Of a stretch of 19,406 nucleotides of DNA, positions 7,648 through 13,678 are shown piece after piece (the first letter of the stretch is position 1; each line of letters begins with the position of its first letter). Source of the DNA: JAYZDF01 sp036337945. Its GTDB lineage: Bacteria; Myxococcota; Kuafuiibacteriia; Kuafuiibacteriales; Kuafuiibacteriaceae. A model generated the notes under the pieces. The model did no database searches, was not told the origin of the DNA, and was given only the letters and a program-made list of their open reading frames with translations. The position numbers were made by a program, and so were the translations under genes. The DNA lies in the NCBI GenBank assembly GCA_036337945.1, contig JAYZDF010000071.1, positions 1 through 19,406 of the forward strand, read 5' to 3'.

Positions 7648-7681
7648 TTGCAAAAGCATTGCTTTTGCAAGTGACTTGCAA
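7648..7681. promoter_or_regulatory. Two overlapping palindromes upstream of the zigA-like gene
   Basis: TTGCAAAAGC (7648-7657) and GCTTTTGCAA (7661-7670) form a perfect 10+10 inverted repeat with a 3-base spacer. TTGCAAGTGACTTGCAA (7665-7681) is a perfect 8+8 palindrome around a central G. They share the TTGCAA at 7665-7670, so TTGCAA occurs three times within 34 bases, starting 22 to 56 bases upstream of ATG 7625. Such a dense operator next to a metallochaperone suggests repression or activation by a dimeric regulator. It is not the classical Zur box (GTTATA-like), and I cannot name the regulator. Confidence 0.65.
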
Positions 7682-7886
7682 TTTAATCTTCGACCGCGCT
7701 TTTCTCTTAGCACAACGACGAGTCGGCTCACCAGAAGTAAGAGCCGAGCAACCAAACATCGACAATATCGGGGACTTGCAAGCTAAATAACACGTAAGGA
7801 TAGTCTTTTCGGATTACCCTGATTCCTCTAGACCGATCCGTGATTCCAGAGATCTCCACTCATGGTGAGTTCTATGATTTCAGAGT
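7682..7886. other. Intergenic region between permease gene end and zigA-like promoter
   Basis: No gene is supported here. It holds an inverted repeat TCGGCTC (7723-7729) / GAGCCGA (7741-7747) with an 11-base loop and no T-run on either side. It also holds an isolated ACTTGCAAGC (7774-7783), related to the operator palindromes downstream. Any terminator for the minus-strand permease gene is not obvious. Confidence 0.45.
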
Positions 7887-9848
7887 TCAGTGGGTATGAA
7901 TCGGTTCCATAATTTGGCGCAGTGCACCGCGTGGCCCCTGGCGGAATAAAGAAGCAACGACGAGCAAGCTGAGCACAGCGACACAAGCCCAGTTCAACCA
8001 CGAACCGTGATTGTCGACGTAAGCATGGGCGTCGAGCACCGGGTTGGCCGTCACTTCGAGCGCATCCACTGCCCATCCTGCGAGAATCGCAAACGTGGAC
8101 ACAGCTAAACCGAAAAGTATGGCGATTCTGCGGCTGTGAAGACGGGTGAGCACACCAAAAGTAGTGACGTTCGTCGCAGGCCCCGCGATGAGAAAAGCTA
8201 TCGCCGCCCCGCTGGAAAGCCCCTTATGAATAGCCAATGCGGCGACTGGAGTTGCTCCGGATGCACAAACATAGATGGGTACACTGACTATCGCCGCGAG
8301 TGGCACTTGGAGGGCCATTGGAATTTGTTTGATAAAATCGTGCGAAAGCATGGGCTCAGCCACCGCAGCAACAATGAGGCCTAGAACAATCCACGGCATC
8401 GTGTGATCGAAGACCTCAACAAAGCCAAAGCGGAGTCCCTCGCGGACTCGCGCTGACCACGGTGCTGTATCGTGGTTTTCAGCCGAATCATCTTCTGAGG
8501 GTAAAGCAGTTTTCGTTTGTGAACCGACGAAGAGTGCTACAAGCACGGCGACTATGAATGCTGTGACGACTCGGGCTATCGTCAGGGACGAACCTAAAAG
8601 TGGAATAGAGAGTAATGCAGCATCCAAACCGAGTTCGGGCGTCGCCACAAAAAAAGCTACCGCTGCTACCGGTGGTGCTCCGCGCCTTATGAGTGATTCG
8701 TATAAAGGCAAGACACCACAAGAACAAACAGGCAAAGGCAGCCCGAAGGCAACGCCGCGAAGCGATTGCACGATTTTACCACCACGTCCAAGCGCTGTCG
8801 TCCGAGAAGGAGTAAGCAAAAAAGGTATCACACCAGCTAAAGCGTATCCCAGCAACAAGGCGGGCGCGCTTTCTAAGACCAACACACTAAATGTTTGGAA
8901 GAAGGTAGGCACACTGCTCTCCGCCCCGCCATGTTCATGCGCATGGTCGTGGCCTAAATAGGACATTGCAATGAGACTCAGTGCACCCAGAAGTGCGCCC
9001 AGGGCTGCCCATTCTCGGTCACTCAATCTGCGGTATCTGAATTTGCCTTCGTCATCGACCTTGAGAAGGTGCGCGGCATGACCGTGATGTGGATACGACT
9101 GAGAAGTTAGGGCGTGGTCATGGTGGTCATGGTGGTCATGGTGGTCATGGTGGTCATGGTGGTCATGGTGGTCATGGTGGTCATGGTGGTCATGGTGGTC
9201 ATGGTGGTCATGACTGTGCGGATGAGCACCTGTGTGAGCATGACCACTACATTCTTCACCTAGACCGTGCGAATGAGGCACAAAAGCTACGTGAAGTAAG
9301 ACACCAATGACGAGTGCTTCCATGACGGCCGGACCCTCGCTGGGAAACCAAGTGAGTAGCCAAGGACCATAAAAATAGCCGAGGCTCGTTGCGCCGACCA
9401 TTGAGACAGCTAGAATCCAGGTCACACGCTTTGGTGTCGGTGTCGACTGGGCCACCATCGTCAACGCAAAACCAGCCGGCAACCGATGGGCGATCACAGC
9501 CCAAGCCAAGAGTTCTGTTTGATTCTTCATCGACAGAATCGCACCATCGAGGAGAACATGCACAATGAGCGCAGAGGAAAATAGGCCAAGCGACCATCGA
9601 TTTGCAGCGCCCATTCGATGAGCAATGATAGAGAAGCCAATGCCAGCAGCCGTAATCAGCACGCCAACGATACCGAGATGAGTGATGACATGCGGCAGGA
9701 CTACAAGTAAACAAACTCCACCAATTACGACGAGAGCCAGACCGTCAACCGCAGCTCTAATAACTCGAGAGCGTTCGCCTAGCACACCACACACTGGTCC
9801 TGTCAAAAGCGCGCATGAGGCTACGAACAGTAACAAGATAGGATTCAT
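7887..9848 (-). CDS. ZIP-like domain fused to SO_0444-type Cu/Zn efflux permease
   Basis: A 653-residue polytopic membrane protein with two transporter modules. Residues 1-190 have ZIP-like metal-site motifs in consecutive helices, HVLLDG (about 97-102) and HRLPAG (about 121-126), as in the H-N-x-x-D-G and H-E-x-P-x-x signatures of ZIP transporters. Residues about 192-260 form a cytoplasmic or loop region with HSHGLG, HAHTGAHPHSH and about ten DHH repeats. From about 310 the DUF318/COG0701 permease begins, with PLPVCSCGVLP (CSCG near 374-377), YESLIRRGAPPVAAVAFFVATPELG and later CASGATPVAALAIHKG, SSGAAIAFLIAGPATNVTTFGVLTRL. These match the SO_0444 Cu/Zn efflux family. It is downstream of the MerC-like gene with a 71-base gap. 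Export of Zn or Cu is most likely, but the ZIP module could alter direction or sensing. Confidence 0.85.
   Translation of the reverse strand: MNPILLLFVASCALLTGPVCGVLGERSRVIRAAVDGLALVVIGGVCLLVVLPHVITHLGIVGVLITAAGIGFSIIAHRMGAANRWSLGLFSSALIVHVLLDGAILSMKNQTELLAWAVIAHRLPAGFALTMVAQSTPTPKRVTWILAVSMVGATSLGYFYGPWLLTWFPSEGPAVMEALVIGVLLHVAFVPHSHGLGEECSGHAHTGAHPHSHDHHDHHDHHDHHDHHDHHDHHDHHDHHDHHDHALTSQSYPHHGHAAHLLKVDDEGKFRYRRLSDREWAALGALLGALSLIAMSYLGHDHAHEHGGAESSVPTFFQTFSVLVLESAPALLLGYALAGVIPFLLTPSRTTALGRGGKIVQSLRGVAFGLPLPVCSCGVLPLYESLIRRGAPPVAAVAFFVATPELGLDAALLSIPLLGSSLTIARVVTAFIVAVLVALFVGSQTKTALPSEDDSAENHDTAPWSARVREGLRFGFVEVFDHTMPWIVLGLIVAAVAEPMLSHDFIKQIPMALQVPLAAIVSVPIYVCASGATPVAALAIHKGLSSGAAIAFLIAGPATNVTTFGVLTRLHSRRIAILFGLAVSTFAILAGWAVDALEVTANPVLDAHAYVDNHGSWLNWACVAVLSLLVVASLFRQGPRGALRQIMEPIHTH
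9121..9210. repeat. Ten perfect 9-bp tandem repeats (TGGTGGTCA) encoding DHH
   Basis: Ten uninterrupted identical copies of TGGTGGTCA lie inside the permease gene. On the coding strand each reads as Asp-His-His. Nine-base units keep the frame, so copy-number change by replication slippage would lengthen or shorten the His-rich linker without breaking the protein. The opposite strand also has an open frame here, but this is an artefact of the repeat. Confidence 0.95.
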
Positions 9849-9919
9849 AATCTAAAAACGCTAGCACAGGGCATGTATACGAAAACGCCTGAAAAGCTCT
9901 CACAGGTTTATGAAGCAGT

Positions 9920-10495
9920 TCACTCGCAACATGCCTCTCGGCGCCGAGTCGCGCGAAGATTAAGAAGATGCCCGAGAAAGAGCAACAATCCTGCAAGAAC
10001 TCCAACGACAGTGCCGACCACATGCCCAATGCCTTCATGGTCACCGTGCCCATCGTGCCCGCTATGTGCCCTATGCTCACTGTTATGTTCTTCCTTGTGT
10101 TTATCATGCTCCTTCGCATTCTTCTTTGCAGCAGGTTCATGATGTTCCGAATCATGTTCCGAGGGCTTATGATGAGTCTCCGCCACGTGTTCTTGATGGC
10201 CGTGATGCCCATGGTCACCCGAACTCATTTCGATAAAGCGAGAGGCCAAGAGACCAACAATGCCAATCATGAGTAAAGCTGTCACGGGAACGGAGCGATT
10301 CTTCCGCCAACTCATATTCAGTGCAAACAAAGCAAACACTATCGCCACGATAGTAAAACCCCATTCGGCCGTATGACCCGCGAGAAAACTTAGCCCCAAT
10401 GCACCAAACGCCAGAGGTAGTAACGCCACAGCCGCGCAGTGGACAGCACACAGGCTGCTCGCGACAGCACCGAACCGATCAATTTTTTGACTCAT
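9920..10495 (-). CDS. MerC-domain membrane protein with His-rich insert
   Basis: A 191-residue protein. The N terminus SSLCAVHCAAVALLP, with Cys16, His19 and Cys20 in the first helix, is the MerC-type metal-binding signature, followed by three more hydrophobic segments. Between the third and fourth lies a polar stretch of about 75 residues crowded with His, Glu and Lys (for example HGHHGHQEHV and HDGHGDHEG). The protein ends in ACCE, a terminal Cys pair. MerC proteins carry thiophilic metals across the inner membrane. There is no merR, merA or merP here, so mercury is not the obvious substrate and Zn or Cu is more in keeping with the neighbours. GAGGTGAAGG ends two bases before ATG 10495, and the gene heads an operon with the ZIP-permease fusion. 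Confidence 0.8.
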   Translation of the reverse strand: MSQKIDRFGAVASSLCAVHCAAVALLPLAFGALGLSFLAGHTAEWGFTIVAIVFALFALNMSWRKNRSVPVTALLMIGIVGLLASRFIEMSSGDHGHHGHQEHVAETHHKPSEHDSEHHEPAAKKNAKEHDKHKEEHNSEHRAHSGHDGHGDHEGIGHVVGTVVGVLAGLLLFLGHLLNLRATRRREACCE

Positions 10496-10605
10496 ACCTT
10501 CACCTCGTATTGCCTAAACATCAGCAAGAAAAACCGCAGAGTGCAAGTTCGTTACATGCCGACTTCCGACGCGTAGCAATATCGAACTCTGCGCCATGAT
10601 AACGA
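10496..10605 (-). promoter_or_regulatory. Structured 5' leader of the merC-like operon, possible attenuator
   Basis: Downstream of the predicted promoter the minus-strand leader can form two competing folds. Fold A pairs AGTTCGTTATCATG (10608-10595) with CATGTAACGAACT (10558-10546), 13 pairs with one bulged T. Fold B pairs CGCAGAGT (10593-10586) with ACTCTGCG (10542-10535), immediately followed by GG and TTTTT (10533-10529), a terminator-like arrangement. The two folds compete for CGAAC. This is seen in the sequence; a riboswitch or attenuation role is inferred. The repeats could equally be operator DNA. Confidence 0.4.
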
Positions 10606-10612
10606 ACTCCGT

Positions 10613-10640
10613 ATTATGGGCAAGGAGTAATTATTGACAA
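10613..10640 (-). promoter_or_regulatory. Sigma-70-like promoter of the merC-like operon
   Basis: On the minus strand TTGTCA (-35, 10640-10635) and CATAAT (-10, 10618-10613) each match the consensus at five of six positions and are separated by 16 bases. Transcription would start near 10605, giving a leader of about 110 bases before ATG 10495. Confidence 0.6.
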
Positions 10641-10677
10641 ACTCAGCGATTGCATGCACTCGACTCCTATCTAGAAG

Positions 10678-10697
10678 TGTGCAAGTTACTTGCGTAA
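10678..10697. promoter_or_regulatory. GCAAGT-T-ACTTGC operator-like palindrome upstream of second COG0523 gene
   Basis: GCAAGT (10681-10686), a central T, and ACTTGC (10688-10693) form a perfect 13-base palindrome. It is the same core as TTGCAAGT-G-ACTTGCAA upstream of the zigA-like gene. It lies in the divergent region, about 75 bases before ATG 10767 and about 40 bases behind the -35 of the opposite operon, so it could control both. A degenerate half site, GCAAGT, recurs at 10543-10548. Confidence 0.55.
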
Positions 10698-10766
10698 CGA
10701 GTACTAGGAGAGAGGTTCGGAAAAGTAAATCATTTCCTTTTCCATTTCGTAAACCGACCGAAACAC

Positions 10767-12050
10767 ATGACAAATGCTTCTGAAAAAGAGACCTCCACCG
10801 AACTGGAGGCTCGCGGCTCCATCCCCGTCAATATTATTTGTGGACCACTTGGTGTGGGAAAAACGACCAGTATTAATCACCTGCTGAAAAACCGTCCCAC
10901 TGATGAATATTGGGCTGTACTGGTCAATGAGTATGGATTGATCGGGTTAGATGCAGCACTCATGGAGCCTGTTGACGAGCATGGAGAAGCACCTGAGGTA
11001 GAGATTCGTGAGGTTTCTGGGGGCTGTATTTGTTGTAGCGCAGGAACGATGTTCAGCGTCTGCTTGCGGGTATTATTACAAAAGAAAATTGATCGTTTAC
11101 TTATCGAGCCTACCGGACTTGCAGCACTCTCAGGGATACTTGATACCCTCGAACTTCCTGGAATTCGGGAACTTGTCGATGTTCGCTCTATTGTGTGCCT
11201 GTTAGATGCCACCCGCCTACGCGAGGACCTCATTCAAGATGCAGTCGCGGACCAGGTTGAGGCCGCGGACATTCTGGTTGCCAACCGCTCAGACCTAGCG
11301 ACCCAAGAAGAGCTCGATAAATTTAGCCGCTGGGGAGAACGATTATTCCCGCCGAAGAAACTTGTCAGTCAAATAGAGCGTGGCCAAATTCCACTTGAGT
11401 CCCTTGACCTCGTATCAGAGCGAGAGACAAGAATTAACCGCGCAGGTCACAAGCACGGAACGGACCACGTGCATGAACACGAACATCAGCACAGTCAGGC
11501 GGATGAGCATGCACACGAACACGCGCATGAACATCAGCACGAACATGATCACGCGCATGAACATGATCACGCGCATGAACATAAACATGAACACGCGCAT
11601 GAACATAAACACGAACACTCGCATGAACATGATCACGCGCATGAACATCAGCACGAGTCCTCTGTTGAGAGCGCTATCGTTTGCGACGCTGCGACCCCGA
11701 TCGTGCGGAAAGCGCATCACTCTTCGATTACATCAACGATAGGATGGATTTGTTTCAACGAACTCATTTTCGAAGCAAAAAGCATCTCGGACTGGCTGCA
11801 TGACCTCGCAAAGTTGCGTGGAGCTAAAAGAGTAAAGGCCGTTGCGCGGACCAACGAAGGTTGGTGGGCTTTCAACTTGGCGGGGGACGCAGAAGACGTT
11901 CACCCAAGTGGATATAGAAGAGACTCTCGCTTCGAAATTATATTCGACGGTGACGAGGGACCTAAAGATGAAGAGTTAGAATCCGGTCTCAGAGATTGTC
12001 TCAGTCAGGCTTCAGCAGAAGCTCTGGTGCAGAGCAGCAGCCTCATGTAA
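10767..12050 (+). CDS. COG0523 GTPase, YeiR-like, with long His/Glu-rich insert
   Basis: A 427-residue G3E GTPase. Walker A GPLGVGKTT is at residues 26-34, GGCICC with the metal-binding CxCC at 87-90, LIEPTGLAALSGILDTL follows, and NRSDL takes the NKxD position. The order of motifs and the CSAGTMFSVCLRVLLQ segment resemble YeiR rather than ZigA or CobW. Between the GTPase and the C-terminal domain lies an insert (about 229-297) built of HEHEH, HAHEH and HEHDHAHEH blocks, able to hold many metal ions. The C-terminal domain resumes at STIGWICFNELIFEAKSISDWLHDLAKLRGAKRVKAV. YeiR-type enzymes are zinc-stimulated GTPases. No strong Shine-Dalgarno is seen before ATG 10767. It is transcribed away from the merC-like operon and converges on the sigma-factor gene. 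Confidence 0.88.
   Translation: MTNASEKETSTELEARGSIPVNIICGPLGVGKTTSINHLLKNRPTDEYWAVLVNEYGLIGLDAALMEPVDEHGEAPEVEIREVSGGCICCSAGTMFSVCLRVLLQKKIDRLLIEPTGLAALSGILDTLELPGIRELVDVRSIVCLLDATRLREDLIQDAVADQVEAADILVANRSDLATQEELDKFSRWGERLFPPKKLVSQIERGQIPLESLDLVSERETRINRAGHKHGTDHVHEHEHQHSQADEHAHEHAHEHQHEHDHAHEHDHAHEHKHEHAHEHKHEHSHEHDHAHEHQHESSVESAIVCDAATPIVRKAHHSSITSTIGWICFNELIFEAKSISDWLHDLAKLRGAKRVKAVARTNEGWWAFNLAGDAEDVHPSGYRRDSRFEIIFDGDEGPKDEELESGLRDCLSQASAEALVQSSSLM
11508..11656 (+). repeat. Imperfect tandem repeats encoding the His/Glu insert
   Basis: Variants of GAACATGATCACGCGCAT (18 bases) and shorter CATGAACA-type units are repeated about eight times within the second COG0523 gene and encode alternating His with Glu, Ala, Asp, Lys or Gln. 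Copies are less uniform than the 9-base array in the permease gene, so this array is older or under different constraint. Confidence 0.85.
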
Positions 12051-12081
12051 GAGCTTGTGGCTTCAAACGTTGCTGGAGTGG

Positions 12082-12642
12082 CTAAACTGCGCAGCAACCG
12101 TCTTCAATACATCTGCAGTCCAGGCATTCTCTGATGCTACTCACACCGCAATGCTCAAGCATTTGTTTCCGCAGAGCGATTCGAGCACGATGTAACCGAA
12201 CGGTGGCATTATTTACGGAAATACCCAGCATACGCGATACTTCATTCAACGAGAAACCCTTCATATCAACGAGTTTCAGAATGGTTCCGTATCGAGAATT
12301 GATAGCGGTAATCTGTGTAGTGCTGCATGCACACCACTCCTCAAAGTCCGATTGGACCTTCTCCGGAATGTTCTGAGAGTCGTCGATAAGACGAACCTCA
12401 GATCTTTTCTTTCGGACGACATCGACCAAGACATTGCGATGAATTTTGTATAACCAAGGAATGACTCGCTGTGGGTCCTTCAGAGAACTCGCGTGCTCGA
12501 TCGCTCGCATCGCCGCCTGCTGAACGATATCATCGACTTCTTCAGGAGGCACACGTGCGCGTACGAATTGGTAAAACCCTTTCCGCTCCCGAGAGAGCGC
12601 GTCGTGCACCAGCGTTTTCGTGCACTTAGGTTTTCCGGCCAT
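12082..12642 (-). CDS. CorE-like ECF sigma factor with Cys-rich C-terminal tail
   Basis: A 186-residue ECF sigma factor when started at ATG 12642 (a GTG lies two codons upstream). Region 2 includes VDDIVQQAAMRAIEHASS and VIPWLYKIHRNVLVDVVRKKR. Region 4 includes GFSLNEVSRMLGISVNNATVRLHRARIALRKQM, a normal helix-turn-helix. The linker holds WCAC (Cys104, Cys106). The tail adds HCG, then C-LDC-R-C and a final CC (Cys165, 173, 176, 178, 183, 184). A Cys-rich tail plus a linker CxC is the pattern of CorE-type sigma factors of Myxococcus, which sense Cu or Cd/Zn directly and need no anti-sigma. None is found next to this gene. It follows the metallothionein-like ORF by about 20 bases and is probably cotranscribed with it. 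Which metal it senses is unknown. Confidence 0.85.
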   Translation of the reverse strand: MAGKPKCTKTLVHDALSRERKGFYQFVRARVPPEEVDDIVQQAAMRAIEHASSLKDPQRVIPWLYKIHRNVLVDVVRKKRSEVRLIDDSQNIPEKVQSDFEEWCACSTTQITAINSRYGTILKLVDMKGFSLNEVSRMLGISVNNATVRLHRARIALRKQMLEHCGVSSIRECLDCRCIEDGCCAV

Positions 12643-12662
12643 AGACACGTCTAAAAAATAGC

Positions 12663-12809
12663 TTAATTAGATGAATTTGGACAGCTACAAGTCGCTGGGC
12701 AGCCGCAATTCGCTGAGCAAGAACAGGATTCTCCGCAACAACAACCTGACTCCTTGGGCTTACCATCACAGCAAGAGGTTGGGCATGGGCAATTAGCAGT
12801 TTCAGACAT
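12663..12809 (-). CDS. Metallothionein-like Cys-rich protein, 48 residues
   Basis: A short ORF on the minus strand from ATG 12809 to TAA at 12663-12665, easily missed because of its size. AAGGAG lies seven bases before the ATG. Thirteen of 48 residues are cysteine, arranged as NCPCP, SCC, GCCCGES, CSCSAN, CGCPA and CSCPN. There is no aromatic residue and no transmembrane segment. This composition is that of metallothioneins, which bind Zn, Cd or Cu in the cytoplasm. The Cys spacing is not one of the bacterial SmtA or MymT patterns I know well, so the family may be distinct. It is the first gene before the Cys-tailed sigma factor, so sensor and sequestering protein would be made together. Confidence 0.8.
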   Translation of the reverse strand: MSETANCPCPTSCCDGKPKESGCCCGESCSCSANCGCPATCSCPNSSN

Positions 12810-12857
12810 ACTGGTTCTCCTTCGAGACTAGGTCTGCGCCTAATCTTTACCCTTTAA

Positions 12858-12883
12858 GACGGTCGAGTTTACAGATTCTTACA
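12858..12883 (-). promoter_or_regulatory. Possible ECF-type promoter upstream of metallothionein-like gene
   Basis: On the minus strand TGTAAG (12883-12878) is followed after 16 bases by CGTC (12861-12858), the usual spacing and flavour of ECF promoters. It lies about 50 bases before ATG 12809. No good sigma-70 pair was seen here. Autoregulation by the downstream sigma factor is inferred. Confidence 0.35.
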
Positions 12884-12916
12884 CTGAAGCAGAAAAAAAT
12901 TTGATTGGCCGTACGC

Positions 12917-13678
12917 CTACTCTGGCTTGGGCTTCGCGCCTGTATTTTCAAGATACTTATCAATGACCTCATCCGCATGACCGTCGAGGGCAACCTTCCC
13001 CTGACTAAGGCAAATCACTCTTGAGCACAGCCGGCGCAGCTCAACCATATTATGGGACACGATGACAACGGTAGTATCGCCGCCCACCATTTCTTCAAGG
13101 CGAGCCATAGATTTTTCGCGGAACTGAGCGTCACCCACTGCCAGGACTTCGTCGAGAAGGAGGATATCGGGTTCCGCGACAGCAGCAACCGCAAAGCCGA
13201 GTCGAGACTTCATGCCGGAAGAGTAAGTTCTAATCGGTTGATGTATAAAATCGCCAATACCCGAAAACTCGATGATTTCCTCGGTTTTCTTGTCTATCTC
13301 AGCCGGCGAGTAACCCATGATTGCGCCACTCAAGCGAATATTTTCAATCCCTGTCAGTTCATCCCTGAAACCAGAGCCGAGCTGCAGATTGGTGATTCCG
13401 CCGACAGTTTCCACGCTCCCTTTATCGGGTGCATAGGTGTGAGCAATGGTCCTGAGTAGCGTGCTCTTACCGGAACCATTTGTTCCAATGAGTCCCACGA
13501 CTTCACCCTGCTCTATTTCCAAAGAGATGCCCTTTAGCGCCCAAAAGACTCTCTCGGCTTTCGCCTTCCGGCGCCTAAGAGCAATCGCCAAGAACGCCTC
13601 TTTGATACCTCGCGGCTCATACTGCAGCATCGGAAAAGAAAGATGGACATCGTTAACTTTGATCGCGGCTGACTTCAT
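12917..13678 (-). CDS. Polysaccharide ABC transporter ATP-binding protein (Wzt/KpsT/TagH type)
   Basis: A 253-residue ATPase. Walker A GTNGSGKST is at 65-73, followed by GSGFRDELTGIENI (a region characteristic of O-antigen and teichoic acid exporters), the signature YSSGMKSRL near 152, Walker B DILLLDE at 171-177 and the switch IVSHN. The N-terminal LSFPMLQYEPRGIKEAFL is typical of the KpsT/Wzt/TagH branch. It lacks the long C-terminal carbohydrate-binding domain of some Wzt proteins. The start overlaps the permease stop by four bases (ATGA). It would drive export of a lipid-linked polysaccharide, but its permease partner here is interrupted by a stop codon. Confidence 0.92.
   Translation of the reverse strand: MKSAAIKVNDVHLSFPMLQYEPRGIKEAFLAIALRRRKAKAERVFWALKGISLEIEQGEVVGLIGTNGSGKSTLLRTIAHTYAPDKGSVETVGGITNLQLGSGFRDELTGIENIRLSGAIMGYSPAEIDKKTEEIIEFSGIGDFIHQPIRTYSSGMKSRLGFAVAAVAEPDILLLDEVLAVGDAQFREKSMARLEEMVGGDTTVVIVSHNMVELRRLCSRVICLSQGKVALDGHADEVIDKYLENTGAKPKPE

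Noticed and set aside
7626..7670. N-terminal extension of the zigA-like GTPase starting at 7670
   Set aside because: It would translate the perfect promoter palindromes, and family homology begins after ATG 7625.
8554..8961. 135-residue plus-strand open frame
   Set aside because: It lies antisense to the DUF318 permease domain, whose motifs are clear, and has no family resemblance.
9121..9210. CRISPR-like or minisatellite array
   Set aside because: Units are 9 bases with no spacers and encode DHH in frame within a well-supported transporter gene.
9089..9310. Gly/His-rich open frame on the plus strand
   Set aside because: It is the antisense reading of the DHH repeat and has no ribosome site; the minus-strand transporter explains the region.
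11415..11720. Met/Phe-rich open frame on the minus strand
   Set aside because: It is an artefact of reading the His/Glu repeat of the COG0523 gene backwards.
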